From ZC4RG20 sp963782445 (GTDB taxonomy: Bacteria > Pseudomonadota > Gammaproteobacteria > Steroidobacterales > Rariloculaceae), in assembly GCA_963782445.1 (NCBI GenBank), contig CAWAJM010000001.1, positions 3,658,001 through 3,722,000 on the forward strand: a DNA stretch of 64,000 bases, written 5' to 3'. Under the pieces are notes generated by a model. That model ran no database searches. It was not told where the DNA came from and saw only the letters and a list, made by a program, of their open reading frames with translations. Shown here in pieces: positions 17,792 to 27,283 of the stretch (positions are counted from its first letter, which is position 1; every line of letters begins with the position of its first letter). Position numbers and translations under genes: made by a program.

Positions 17792-19331
17792 ATGGCCGGT
17801 CTCCCCCGGGCGCTCGCCCGCGCTTCCTCCCCCCAAATCAGGCAGCGCGGCACCGACTACTTCCGCCGCGGGCGCGTACGCATCCTGTCCGGGAACGGCA
17901 GAGACGTCGCGGCGACCGTCGCCGGCAGCGAGCACTACCGCGTCGCGCTGCACGGCTCCGGGCCCGCCCTGAGGGCCTCGTGCACGTGCCCATACTTCGA
18001 CGACGACCTCTGTAAGGGCATCTGGGGCACCCTCCTCGCCGCCGACGCGGACCGGCTGCTCGAATTCGGCCGCGGCTCAAGCGGCCGGGGCCTCCATGTC
18101 GTCCACGCCGGACTCGACGAATTGGCCGGATTCGAAGTAGACGAGGACCACGAGAACGCGGGACATCCTGACGCGTACGACGAGGAATTCAACGTCGAGG
18201 CGTTCGCGCCCCCCGAACCTCAGGGCGCCGAGCGCGACCGGCTCACAGCCCGCGCCCTCGAGCCGACCGGCCTCTTAGCGGCAACGCCTCGCGCGGCTCG
18301 ATCCGCCGGCCCCGCACGCCGACTCCGCCTGGCGCACCCCGTGGCCCGCGACGCGCGAGCTGCTCTACGTCATCGACCTGCCCGGCTCCCGCGACGGCCA
18401 CGGCATCTACCTCGACATCCTGATTCAGGATCTTAAGAAGGACGGCACGCCGGCCAAACCCAAGAACCTGACGCTGCCGCGCGAGCTCCTGACGCGCCTG
18501 ACCGATCCCAACGACCGCCGCATCCTCGTCTCGCTGGCGGGTGCGCGCCAGGTCTACACGCGCTTCGGGCTTGGGTATGCCGGCCTCGAGTTCGGCACCC
18601 TGCCGTCCCGGGTCATACTCATCAACCCCCAGCCGTCATCCTGCTGCCTTGGCTGTGCGCGACGGGCCGCTGCCGCGTGCGCCTCGCGCCGGACGATCCA
18701 CCCGCGGCCTGGCTGTCGCCGACCTGGGATGACGCCGAGCCGTGGCAACTGCGGCTCGAGGTCGCGCGGGCCGGCACCCGCTACGAGGTCCACGGCGCGC
18801 TGCGGCGCGGCGCCGAGCGCATCGCGGTCTCGGAGCCGCTGCTGCTCGCGAAGCCCGGGGTGCTGATCACGCGCGAGCACGCCGCCTGCTACGAGCATCA
18901 CGGCGCGTTCGATTGGGTCACGCAGCTGCGCGAGCAGGGGCCCGCTCGCCGTGCCGTCGCGGCAACGCGACGAGCTGCTGGGCGAGCTGCTGAACCTGCC
19001 CGCGCTGCCGCCGCTCGATCTGCCCGAGGACATACGCTGCGAGGAAGTCGCCGCCACGCCGCGTCCACGGCTCAGCGTGAAGGCCGACAGGGACCGCGGC
19101 CGCCTGCGCGCGCAACTCGCCTTCGATTACGGCGGCCTCGTCGTCGCCCACGGCCGCCCGGGCCGCGGCGTCTTTCAGGCCGCCGAGCGCCGCCTGCTGC
19201 TCCGCGACGCGGAGGTCGAGCGCGCGGCCGAAGCCCGCCTGCAGGCGCTCGGCTGGCGCCCCGCCGCGCGCAGAGTCGACGACGTCGACGCCGACCTTCT
19301 CTCGATGGTGCTCGCGGGCATGTCCCCGTAG
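17792..19331 (+). pseudogene. SWIM zinc-finger / SNF2 helicase N-terminal relic
   Basis: The start (MAGLPRALARASSPQIRQRG) and a SWIM region CTCPYFDDDLCKGIW match the N-terminus of long SWIM-SNF2 helicases. The usual CKHIW has become CKGIW, removing a zinc ligand. The coding then changes frame near 18280, 18640 and 18943. Recognisable pieces follow in turn: LLYVIDLPGSRDGHGIYLD, VRLAPDDPPAAWLSP, REHAACYEHHGAFDWV and LAVPSRQRDELLGELL. The helicase domain is absent: after about 19270 the sequence becomes the C-terminal end of a CheB-like gene on the other strand. This is a dead 5' fragment of a gene normally over 3 kb. Confidence 0.7.
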
Positions 19332-19790
19332 TCGGCCTCCTTCGGGTCCTGCGCCATCGTGATGCCGCCGTGATCCTTGACGACCATGAGCCCGTACGTG
19401 CCGTCGTTCAAAAGGCCCGAGAGCAGCCCGGCTGTGACGCGCGGCCCGAAGGCCCGCCCCGCCGTGCGAAACAGCGGATCGATCGCCGACCGCGACAGGT
19501 TCTCGTTCGGCCCGCGCACCACCACCAGCCTCTCCGGATGCAGCAGCAGATGGCGTCCGGCGGCGCGACGTAGAGGTGACCGTACTGGACCGGCTCGGCG
19601 GTCTCGGCCAGCGTCACGGGCGCGAGCAGGACTTGCCGACGATGGTCGGCAACATCCCCGGGGAATCCGAGCGCGTGTGGATGACGACGAACACCGCCGC
19701 CGGCAGGTCGCGCAGAAACGAAGCCGCGATCTGGACAAGCGGACCGACCGCGCCGGCGGGCGTGCGGCCACGATTAATGCAAGCGTGGTG
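19270..19790 (-). pseudogene. CheB-like protein-glutamate methylesterase relic
   Basis: Pieces of a CheB catalytic domain occur on the minus strand in at least three frames: TPAGAVGPLVQIAASFLRDL with FVVIHTRSDSPGMLPTIVG, then LAETAEPVQYGHLYVAPPD, then HLLLHPERLVVVRGPNENLS and RSAIDPLFRTAGRAFGPRV, ending in DHGGITMAQDPKEADYGDMP. The early GASAGG loop and His motif are degraded. No chemotaxis gene is nearby. It abuts the truncated helicase relic tail to tail, which marks an old rearrangement junction. Confidence 0.65.
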
Positions 19791-19833
19791 CCTCTCGAGA
19801 GGTCGGCTGCGAGGGACGCGGGGGCCGTCCGGG

Positions 19834-20925
19834 TTATTGCGTCTCGCCGGACTTGATTCGCGCCTGCTCGAGGATCAAGGCCACGGTCTCGCGTACGTAG
19901 CGCTTTTCGTCGAACGCCGCTACGGCTTCGGCGCCCGCCGTGCCGAGGCGCGCCCGCTGGGCCGGGTCCTCCAGCAGGTTCAGGGTCAGCTCGGCGAAGC
20001 GCGCGGCGTCCGGGGCCTCGAGCAGCCAGGGCGTGTAGTCTGGCGGCAGGCATTCGGCCGCGCCGACGCGGCGGGAGGTCAGGACCGGAAGTCCGAGCGC
20101 GAGCGCTTCCGTGACGACGAGCCCGAATTCTTCATAGCGGGCCGGGTAGAGGAAGATGTCGAGGGCGGCGAACCAGGGCTCGGGGTGGGAGGATTTTGGG
20201 CGGTACAGGAGGCGGCCGGTACGAACCAGGGGATGCTCCGCTGCCCAGGACGGGAGGCGTTTCGAGCCGACCACCAGAAAGCGCGCGGCGGGATTCGCGG
20301 CAGCGATGCGCGTGGCCGAGTCGAGGAAGACGTCGAGGCCGCGCTTTTGGAAGTCGCCGGAGGTGACGAAGCCGACTAGAGGCGTCGATTCAAGAAGGCG
20401 GAGCTTGCGGCGGGCCTCGGTCCGCATGGGCGCTCGCAGCGTGCGGTTGAAGCGGGCCGCGCTAAAACCCGGATGCACGACGCGTACCCGACCGGGCTCG
20501 AAACCGAACTCCCAAATCAGCCCCTGGCGCGCGAGCTCCGAGTTGGCGACGGTGACGACGTCGGCATTCAGGCCAGCGAAATAGAGCCTTTCCGCGGAAA
20601 GGTCGACGGCCCAATTCCGATACAGCAGGTAGCGGGCAGCATCGGCAAGAACATTGTGGACAAATACTACGTCGGCGGCCGGCGCGCACATGCCATGGTC
20701 GACCAGCAAATGCCTGCGCGAGGCAGCCAGGCGCGCGAGACCTTCGTCGGAGGTGCGCTTCGGCCAACGGCCGGTGCTAATGAAGAACTTGAGGCGTCCG
20801 CGTCGGCTATGCAGCTCCGTCCGCAGCCCGGCCCTCCGGAGGCCTTCCGCCTGGGCGTGTGCGAGCCGACCTGCCCCACTCGAGAAATCGAACGTCCGGC
20901 GGCACAAGACCACCGTCAGCGACAC
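19834..20925 (-). CDS. glycosyltransferase, GT4 family; last gene of the polysaccharide locus
   Basis: This 363-residue GT-B enzyme has an N-terminal acceptor domain (DHGMCAPAADVVFVHNVLAD) and a C-terminal donor domain with VGFVTSGDFQKRGLDVFLDS, FLVVGSK and the EX7E motif in EEFGLVVTE. Overall it resembles LPS-core type RfaG enzymes. It lies 21 bp after the WbpM-like gene, on the same strand, and is the most distal gene of the cluster. Downstream there are only relics. Sugar specificity cannot be read. Confidence 0.88.
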   Translation of the reverse strand: MSLTVVLCRRTFDFSSGAGRLAHAQAEGLRRAGLRTELHSRRGRLKFFISTGRWPKRTSDEGLARLAASRRHLLVDHGMCAPAADVVFVHNVLADAARYLLYRNWAVDLSAERLYFAGLNADVVTVANSELARQGLIWEFGFEPGRVRVVHPGFSAARFNRTLRAPMRTEARRKLRLLESTPLVGFVTSGDFQKRGLDVFLDSATRIAAANPAARFLVVGSKRLPSWAAEHPLVRTGRLLYRPKSSHPEPWFAALDIFLYPARYEEFGLVVTEALALGLPVLTSRRVGAAECLPPDYTPWLLEAPDAARFAELTLNLLEDPAQRARLGTAGAEAVAAFDEKRYVRETVALILEQARIKSGETQ

Positions 20926-20946
20926 GGAAATCGCCCGTATGGCAGG

Positions 20947-22944
20947 CTAGTGGGCCCTTTCGCCCGGCGGGGCCAGGCGACGACTATCGAGGGCGGTCAC
21001 GCTTGCCGTCGCTTCCTTCTCGGCTGCTCGCGCCGGCCGCCTCTTCCAGACCAGATCCTGGAGGTCGCCAGTCGGCGCATATCCGTTCACCGTCTGCAGC
21101 AGAATCTGCCGCGCCGTCGCGCAGTCGAACCGCTGGCACGCATGCCAGAGCTGATCGAGCTGCCCCTTCAGCTCCGCCCACCGTATGAACACTTCCTCCG
21201 CCCGCATGATGCTCGGGTGGTCCGTGCCCATCACGTTGGTGCCGATCAGCAACTCCTCGTACAGCTTCTCCCCCGGCCGCAACCCCGTGAATCGGATCTC
21301 AATGTCCCCCTCCGGGTGATCCTTGTCCTTCACCGTCAATCCCGTCAGGTGAATCATCGTCTCGGCCAGGTCCCGGATGCGCACCGGCTCGCCCATGTCC
21401 AGCACGAACACATCCCCGCCCTTCGCCATCGAACCCGCCTGAATCACGAGCGCCGCCGCCTCCGGGATCGTCATGAAGTATCGGTAGATCTCCGGATGGG
21501 TCACCGTCACCGGCCCCCCGTTGCGGATCTGCTCGTGGAACAACGGCACCACCGAGCCCGAAGACGCCAGAACGTTGCCGAAGCGCACCATCGAGAATGT
21601 CGTCGTCGAACCGTGCTCGTTCAGACTCTGCAGCACAAGCTCCGCCAACCGCTTCGTAGCGCCCATGACGTTCGTCGGCAGCACCGCCTTGTCGGTCGAG
21701 ACGAGAACGAACGACCTCACCCCCGCCGCTATCGCCGCCTCCGCCGCATGCAGCGTCCCGAACACGTTGTTGTCGATACCCTCGATCATGTTGTGCTCGA
21801 CCAGCGGGACGTGCTTGTAGGCAGCCGCGTGGTACACCGTATCGGCCTCGTAGGCGAGCAGGGCCTCACGCAGCCGGCTCTCGTTGTCCACGGAGCCGAT
21901 CAGCGGCACAATTTCGATCTCCTGCTCCTTGAGCCGCACGGCCTCCTGGATCGACTGGTGAATCGTGTAAAGCGCAGGCTCGGAGATGTCGAAAAGGATC
22001 AGCTTCCTCGGATTCAAGTGCACTATCTGCCGGCACAGCTCCGAGCCAATCGACCCCCCCGCGCCCGTCACGACCACCGACTTGCCCGTGACGCAGGCGC
22101 CCAGCAGCTGCGGAATCGGCGGCACCGTGTCCCGGCCGAGCAGGTCGACAATATCCACCTCCCGGATGTCGTCGACTCGCGCGTTGCCCGAAATCAGGTC
22201 GCTCACGTCCGGCATCGTCTGCACGTGGACCGGCAACTCCTCGAGCCGGCCGATGATCTCCTGGCGCCGCCGACGACTCACCGAAGGCAGCGCCAGCAAC
22301 ACCCGCGACACCGCAAACTCCTCGATCAGCGACGGCAGAGCGTTCGGAGAGTGCACCTCAAGACCGTTGATGACCGCCCCTTGAAGGTTCACCGCGTCAT
22401 CCACGAACCCCACCACCGTGAAGTCTCCCCGCCCCGCCACGCTCGATGCTAAACGCGCACCCGCATCGCCCGCACCGTAAACTACAACTCGCTCGCCGTT
22501 GACACGTTCCGCCCTCAACAACATTCTCGCTACCAGACGACTACCCGTGACGTAGACCAGCGCCAGAAGCCAGAATACGGAGCCGGCCCTGACTGCCGCG
22601 TGCCAGCCGTCTAACCAGACGAGCGGAACGGCGAGCGCGAGAGCCGCTTGCGCGGCGGGCTTGCCGGCGCTGACCATGATCTCGACGCCCATGAAACGAA
22701 CGATCGAGCGATAGAAGCCGCCGAGCTTCAGTGCGACGAGGCCGGTGACCAGGGGCAGGAGAGGCATCCACCACGGCAACCGGTCGATTCCAGGAGATAC
22801 GAGTAGCGTGGTCAGAAGCGCGGCTGACAGCAGCGCAACCGTGTCCGCGAATAGCGTTATCGTGCACTTAGAGCGGCGGGGAAGCGCTCCTAGACGGCGC
22901 ACGCAGCGCTGACGCAGCGTATCGAATTTGGCGTTCTTATCCAT
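20947..22944 (-). CDS. WbpM/PglF-like membrane UDP-sugar 4,6-dehydratase, copy A
   Basis: This 665-residue polysaccharide protein begins with four predicted membrane helices (about 30-140), then a first Rossmann fold (VVVYGAGDAGARLASS, about 153-168), and a catalytic short-chain dehydrogenase domain (VVTGAGGSIGSELCRQ; STDKA; NVMGATKR). The Met in place of the usual catalytic Tyr (MxxxK) is characteristic of the WbpM group, which converts UDP-GlcNAc to UDP-4-keto-6-deoxy-GlcNAc. Residues about 152-645 appear identical, at DNA level too, to copy B at 23295. The membrane domains and last 20 residues differ. The product probably feeds the DegT aminotransferase or a QuiNAc/FucNAc-type sugar for WcaJ. 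Confidence 0.93.
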   Translation of the reverse strand: MDKNAKFDTLRQRCVRRLGALPRRSKCTITLFADTVALLSAALLTTLLVSPGIDRLPWWMPLLPLVTGLVALKLGGFYRSIVRFMGVEIMVSAGKPAAQAALALAVPLVWLDGWHAAVRAGSVFWLLALVYVTGSRLVARMLLRAERVNGERVVVYGAGDAGARLASSVAGRGDFTVVGFVDDAVNLQGAVINGLEVHSPNALPSLIEEFAVSRVLLALPSVSRRRRQEIIGRLEELPVHVQTMPDVSDLISGNARVDDIREVDIVDLLGRDTVPPIPQLLGACVTGKSVVVTGAGGSIGSELCRQIVHLNPRKLILFDISEPALYTIHQSIQEAVRLKEQEIEIVPLIGSVDNESRLREALLAYEADTVYHAAAYKHVPLVEHNMIEGIDNNVFGTLHAAEAAIAAGVRSFVLVSTDKAVLPTNVMGATKRLAELVLQSLNEHGSTTTFSMVRFGNVLASSGSVVPLFHEQIRNGGPVTVTHPEIYRYFMTIPEAAALVIQAGSMAKGGDVFVLDMGEPVRIRDLAETMIHLTGLTVKDKDHPEGDIEIRFTGLRPGEKLYEELLIGTNVMGTDHPSIMRAEEVFIRWAELKGQLDQLWHACQRFDCATARQILLQTVNGYAPTGDLQDLVWKRRPARAAEKEATASVTALDSRRLAPPGERAH
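21010..22491. repeat. 1,482-bp block shared with 23358-24839 (copy A)
   Basis: Every base compared matches copy B at a constant offset of 2,348 bp. Translations in more than one frame also agree, so even silent positions match. Similarity stops sharply at both ends: at 21010 near the 3' end of the gene and at 22491 where the membrane domain begins. Confidence 0.92.
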
Positions 22945-23294
22945 TTCCCCACGAAAATTGCGAGCTTTGCGGCGCTAGTCGACCCCCACTGCAGCCACCC
23001 CGGACCGCAAGCCGCTCCCGGGACTGCCGCCGCCTAAAACGCCGATGAACGCGCCTGCGTCTGCGCGCCGCGCCGGCATAGAAAATCCCGCTCGAAATGC
23101 TTACGTGCTCGCGTGCACACGACCAAGGCAGCGCCAGCAGGCGCCCCCGGGCGGCGCGCCCCTCATGTTACAATTCCCCCACGCCAAAAGTACAGCCTTT
23201 CCAAGTCGCTGCACGATTTTTCGCTACTTCCGTTCGGAATGCAAGTGAAAGCCATCACAAGATCGAAAGTCGTTCGTGACGACCCTTAGCCACG
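22945..23294. other. 350-bp gap between the two dehydratase genes
   Basis: No credible coding sequence was found. A minus-strand TAACAT preceded by TTGG-type sequence near 23165-23200 might be a weak promoter for copy A. A long gap here contrasts with the overlapping genes upstream and fits an independent insertion or duplication of one dehydratase. No RNA gene or clear terminator was seen. Confidence 0.4.
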
Positions 23295-25352
23295 TCAACT
23301 CGGTCTTTCAGCGGACGGGACCAACCGTCTTGCGTCGAGTTCCGTTACGCTCGCAACCGCTTCCTTCTCGGCTGCTCGCGCCGGCCGCCTCTTCCAGACC
23401 AGATCCTGGAGGTCGCCAGTCGGCGCATATCCGTTCACCGTCTGCAGCAGAATCTGCCGCGCCGTCGCGCAGTCGAACCGCTGGCACGCATGCCAGAGCT
23501 GATCGAGCTGCCCCTTCAGCTCCGCCCACCGTATGAACACTTCCTCCGCCCGCATGATGCTCGGGTGGTCCGTGCCCATCACGTTGGTGCCGATCAGCAA
23601 CTCCTCGTACAGCTTCTCCCCCGGCCGCAACCCCGTGAATCGGATCTCAATGTCCCCCTCCGGGTGATCCTTGTCCTTCACCGTCAATCCCGTCAGGTGA
23701 ATCATCGTCTCGGCCAGGTCCCGGATGCGCACCGGCTCGCCCATGTCCAGCACGAACACATCCCCGCCCTTCGCCATCGAACCCGCCTGAATCACGAGCG
23801 CCGCCGCCTCCGGGATCGTCATGAAGTATCGGTAGATCTCCGGATGGGTCACCGTCACCGGCCCCCCGTTGCGGATCTGCTCGTGGAACAACGGCACCAC
23901 CGAGCCCGAAGACGCCAGAACGTTGCCGAAGCGCACCATCGAGAATGTCGTCGTCGAACCGTGCTCGTTCAGACTCTGCAGCACAAGCTCCGCCAACCGC
24001 TTCGTAGCGCCCATGACGTTCGTCGGCAGCACCGCCTTGTCGGTCGAGACGAGAACGAACGACCTCACCCCCGCCGCTATCGCCGCCTCCGCCGCATGCA
24101 GCGTCCCGAACACGTTGTTGTCGATACCCTCGATCATGTTGTGCTCGACCAGCGGGACGTGCTTGTAGGCAGCCGCGTGGTACACCGTATCGGCCTCGTA
24201 GGCGAGCAGGGCCTCACGCAGCCGGCTCTCGTTGTCCACGGAGCCGATCAGCGGCACAATTTCGATCTCCTGCTCCTTGAGCCGCACGGCCTCCTGGATC
24301 GACTGGTGAATCGTGTAAAGCGCAGGCTCGGAGATGTCGAAAAGGATCAGCTTCCTCGGATTCAAGTGCACTATCTGCCGGCACAGCTCCGAGCCAATCG
24401 ACCCCCCCGCGCCCGTCACGACCACCGACTTGCCCGTGACGCAGGCGCCCAGCAGCTGCGGAATCGGCGGCACCGTGTCCCGGCCGAGCAGGTCGACAAT
24501 ATCCACCTCCCGGATGTCGTCGACTCGCGCGTTGCCCGAAATCAGGTCGCTCACGTCCGGCATCGTCTGCACGTGGACCGGCAACTCCTCGAGCCGGCCG
24601 ATGATCTCCTGGCGCCGCCGACGACTCACCGAAGGCAGCGCCAGCAACACCCGCGACACCGCAAACTCCTCGATCAGCGACGGCAGAGCGTTCGGAGAGT
24701 GCACCTCAAGACCGTTGATGACCGCCCCTTGAAGGTTCACCGCGTCATCCACGAACCCCACCACCGTGAAGTCTCCCCGCCCCGCCACGCTCGATGCTAA
24801 ACGCGCACCCGCATCGCCCGCACCGTAAACTACAACTCGATCGCCCAGCAGACCCTTGGAGCGCAGCACAAGGCGCACGATCAGGCGGCTGCCGCAAACG
24901 TAAACCGTAGCGACCAGCCAGAAAGCGACCGCCATCCTCGCGGCAAACGGCCAATCGCCTATCCGAATGAGCGACACGGCCAGTGCGATTGCAGTTAATG
25001 TCACCGGCTTGGTTGCGGCGAGAACGACCTCGATCCCGATGAAGCGAACGATCGAGCGATAGAAACCGGCCAATTCGAGGCTCAGCAAACCGACCGCCAG
25101 CGGTAAGAGCCACGACCAAAGCGACAGGCGACGGCCGTCGAGCGGGACAATGAAAGCAGCGGCGCAAATGCAGACGGGCAGCGCAATGCTGTCCGCGAGC
25201 ACCATCACGGTCCTCTTAGTGCCGCGCGAAAGCGCGGTTACGCGGCAAGTCCAGGATAGACCAGGCTTTGCGGAATCGCTGCGGCTGCTCACGTCCCCCC
25301 CGGCCCTTTTCGAACGGAGTAAATCATCGGTGATATGTGCGCTGCAGTCCAA
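23295..25352 (-). CDS. WbpM/PglF-like membrane UDP-sugar 4,6-dehydratase, copy B
   Basis: This 685-residue paralogue of copy A has the same layout: about four membrane helices (50-165), first Rossmann fold near 172, catalytic domain with TGAGGSIGSE, STDKA and the Met-type MxxxK site. Residues about 172-665 match copy A exactly. The N-terminal 170 residues (LADSIALPVCICAAAFIVPL; SLELAGFYRSIVRFIGIEV) and the last 20 are clearly diverged. The catalytic activity must therefore be the same, and any difference in role should lie in the membrane domain. An internal GTG near residue 38 could be an alternative start. Gap to the WcaJ-like gene upstream: 187 bp. Confidence 0.93.
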   Translation of the reverse strand: MDCSAHITDDLLRSKRAGGDVSSRSDSAKPGLSWTCRVTALSRGTKRTVMVLADSIALPVCICAAAFIVPLDGRRLSLWSWLLPLAVGLLSLELAGFYRSIVRFIGIEVVLAATKPVTLTAIALAVSLIRIGDWPFAARMAVAFWLVATVYVCGSRLIVRLVLRSKGLLGDRVVVYGAGDAGARLASSVAGRGDFTVVGFVDDAVNLQGAVINGLEVHSPNALPSLIEEFAVSRVLLALPSVSRRRRQEIIGRLEELPVHVQTMPDVSDLISGNARVDDIREVDIVDLLGRDTVPPIPQLLGACVTGKSVVVTGAGGSIGSELCRQIVHLNPRKLILFDISEPALYTIHQSIQEAVRLKEQEIEIVPLIGSVDNESRLREALLAYEADTVYHAAAYKHVPLVEHNMIEGIDNNVFGTLHAAEAAIAAGVRSFVLVSTDKAVLPTNVMGATKRLAELVLQSLNEHGSTTTFSMVRFGNVLASSGSVVPLFHEQIRNGGPVTVTHPEIYRYFMTIPEAAALVIQAGSMAKGGDVFVLDMGEPVRIRDLAETMIHLTGLTVKDKDHPEGDIEIRFTGLRPGEKLYEELLIGTNVMGTDHPSIMRAEEVFIRWAELKGQLDQLWHACQRFDCATARQILLQTVNGYAPTGDLQDLVWKRRPARAAEKEAVASVTELDARRLVPSAERPS
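23358..24839. repeat. 1,482-bp block shared with 21010-22491 (copy B)
   Basis: Direct repeat partner of the block at 21010. The sequence between the blocks includes the 3' tail of B, the 350-bp gap and the 5' membrane-domain part of A, all not shared. Recombination between the copies would delete about 2.35 kb and leave one chimeric dehydratase gene. Confidence 0.92.
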
Positions 25353-25539
25353 TTACACTCGGAAGGTCCGGGTGTCGCCAATCGGTAACAGCGATGGCGG
25401 TCAAGCCCGGAGCCGCTCGTACACTGCAGCAACCCCAATTCCCGTGATGCCAAAGTGGCGACCACGGAATTGGCCCGATTGAAGCAAGTTTTGGACCGAA
25501 ACACTGCCGCCGAATACCACCTGCGGCGCAGCTGCCCGG

Positions 25540-26319
25540 TCACGCTACCGCTTCGCGGTCGGCGACGATTTCCGAGGCACCAGGGGGCGGATGAGGACGC
25601 AGGGGATGGGAACGGCGCGCGACTTCGACCAATTCGGACGTCGCGCCGCGGCGTGTCAGTTCTCGGGCGACCGCCGCGAGCGCTCGTTCCCGGGAGAGCA
25701 TCGCAATTGACGTGAGCCATACGAGCTTGACGTTCAGCCCAAGACTTCTATGCTCGACATAGAATAAGCCGAGCCGGCTTTTCCAGGGCCTGATCAGCTG
25801 ATTGTACGCGAGATCCGGATCCGAGTGACCACTCAGTATCTCCCCTTCGTCGGCGAAGACAATCGAGGCATAGTCCGTAATTCCCGGCCTCACTGACAAG
25901 AGCCGCAGTTCCTCGGCTGTGTAGAGTCTGGTCTCGCGTTCGACATTGGGACGCGGCCCCACGAGGCTCATTTCCCCCTTGAGAACATTCCAGAGCTGCG
26001 TGAGCTCGTCCAGCTTGTATCGTCGGATGAAGTGGCCCAGGCGAGTAATACGATTGTCGTTGGCCGCAGTCGAATCAACGCCCGTCTTGTCGGCGTTTGG
26101 GCGCATCGATCGTAGCTTGACCATTCGGAAGGGCCGGCCGTTTCTTCCCATTCTGGGCGCGACATAGAAAGGCGAATACCTGTCCTGCATCCAGAGGGCA
26201 AGCAGCAACGGCACCAAGATCGGGAGAGCGAGCGTCAGCCCGAGCACGGCAGCGCCAACGTCGAGAGCGCGAATCAACGCTGCGCCCAATTCCTCAGCGA
26301 ACCAGCGTGCGCGCGGCAT
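25540..26319 (-). CDS. WcaJ/PglC-type polyprenyl-phosphate sugar-1-phosphate transferase
   Basis: From the ATG at 26319 (MPRARWFAEELG) the product has 259 residues; an earlier ATG at 26367 would overlap E1-beta by 74 bp. One membrane helix (about 17-40, LGLTLALPILVPLLLAL) is followed by the cytosolic catalytic domain with RMGRNGRPFRMVKLRSM, the KLDELTQLWNVLKGEMSLVG motif and PRPNVERE. By family knowledge it starts glycan assembly by moving a sugar-1-phosphate from a UDP-sugar to undecaprenyl phosphate at the inner membrane. Position next to two WbpM-like genes suggests a 6-deoxy-HexNAc as first sugar. The short, single-helix form resembles PglC/WcaJ-C rather than full-length WbaP. Confidence 0.9.
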   Translation of the reverse strand: MPRARWFAEELGAALIRALDVGAAVLGLTLALPILVPLLLALWMQDRYSPFYVAPRMGRNGRPFRMVKLRSMRPNADKTGVDSTAANDNRITRLGHFIRRYKLDELTQLWNVLKGEMSLVGPRPNVERETRLYTAEELRLLSVRPGITDYASIVFADEGEILSGHSDPDLAYNQLIRPWKSRLGLFYVEHRSLGLNVKLVWLTSIAMLSRERALAAVARELTRRGATSELVEVARRSHPLRPHPPPGASEIVADREAVA

Positions 26320-27283
26320 CGACGATATTCTCTGGCGCCGGGTAATAGCCCTTCTCCAGTTCTCCACTCGCAGGAGCGGGGGCGTCGGGAATAGTCACAC
26401 GGATGGGCCGAGTCAGAAAACGGGCGGGATCAACGCTTTCAGACACGTAAGCCAGAATTTCGGCCGACAAACCGGCCGTTCGCCATCCCCCATCGACAGC
26501 GCAAAGCCGGCCGGTCCGTTTGACCGACTCGACGACTTCTTCACCGCGCAGCGGATTGATGACACGCAAGTCTACGACTTCGGCGGAGATACCTTCCCCG
26601 TCGAGTCGTTCCGCTGCTTGCTCACAGATGTATGCAGCGTATCCTGCGCCGACGAGCGTGACGTCTGTTCCCTTGCGCCGCACGATCGGTCCCTCGTCGG
26701 CGAGAATCCGCTCCGCGGCCGGCGGCAGGACACTTTCACGCTCATACAACCAGCGGTCGTCAATGTACAAGACGGGATCGTCACATAGAACGCTCGCGAT
26801 GAGCAGATCCCGCGCATCTTCAACCGTGGAAGGCATTACGACGCGTAGGCCGGGTATATGAGCATACCAAGCATGCATGGCCTGAGAATGCTGAGCCCCC
26901 TGCTCGCCCCCCCGATTGACAATGGCGCGTATCGTCACCGCCGGGGATGCTTGCCCGCCCAGCATGTGCGACCACTTTGCCGCCTGATTGACGATTTGAT
27001 CCGCCGCCAACACCATAAAATCCATCCGCGGATGAATGACGATCGGTCGATAGCCGAATAGAGACGCACCTACCGCCGCCCCCGTGCATGCCAACTCCGA
27101 GACGGGGGTATCGATTATGCGGTCGCACCCGAACATCTTGTCCAGGTCGGCCATCGAATTGCCGACATACCACGGGCTCCACAATCCCTGCCCTATCGCG
27201 AACACATTCGGATAGCGCTCCATCAGGTAGACAAAACCTTCCCGGATAGCCGCACTGTAGCTTACCGACGCGCGTGCGCTCAT
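26294..27283 (-). CDS. TPP-dependent dehydrogenase E1 beta-like subunit (transketolase C-terminal type)
   Basis: This 329-residue protein has the pyrimidine-binding domain (RIIDTPVSELACTGAAVGAS, HPRMDFM) and the transketolase C-terminal domain (VTLVGAGYAAYICEQAAERL, EVVDLRVINPL). It matches the beta subunits of pyruvate, branched-chain or acetoin dehydrogenases. Its ATG overlaps the E1-alpha stop by ATGA, so the heterotetramer is probably made by coupled translation. No E2 (lipoyl) or E3 gene is in the window. In a polysaccharide operon it more likely serves carbon-carbon bond formation or acyl supply for a sugar than central metabolism; that is inference. Confidence 0.9.
   Translation of the reverse strand: MSARASVSYSAAIREGFVYLMERYPNVFAIGQGLWSPWYVGNSMADLDKMFGCDRIIDTPVSELACTGAAVGASLFGYRPIVIHPRMDFMVLAADQIVNQAAKWSHMLGGQASPAVTIRAIVNRGGEQGAQHSQAMHAWYAHIPGLRVVMPSTVEDARDLLIASVLCDDPVLYIDDRWLYERESVLPPAAERILADEGPIVRRKGTDVTLVGAGYAAYICEQAAERLDGEGISAEVVDLRVINPLRGEEVVESVKRTGRLCAVDGGWRTAGLSAEILAYVSESVDPARFLTRPIRVTIPDAPAPASGELEKGYYPAPENIVDAARTLVR

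Noticed and set aside
20473..24800. Long plus-strand open frames over the two dehydratase genes
   Set aside because: They are antisense frames of GC-rich coding DNA, rich in His, Arg and Gln, with no domain resemblance. They are identical in both copies only because the DNA is.
20947..25352. The 1.48-kb repeat as a transposon
   Set aside because: The shared block is entirely inside coding sequence, in frame, with no terminal inverted repeats or transposase, so gene conversion fits better.
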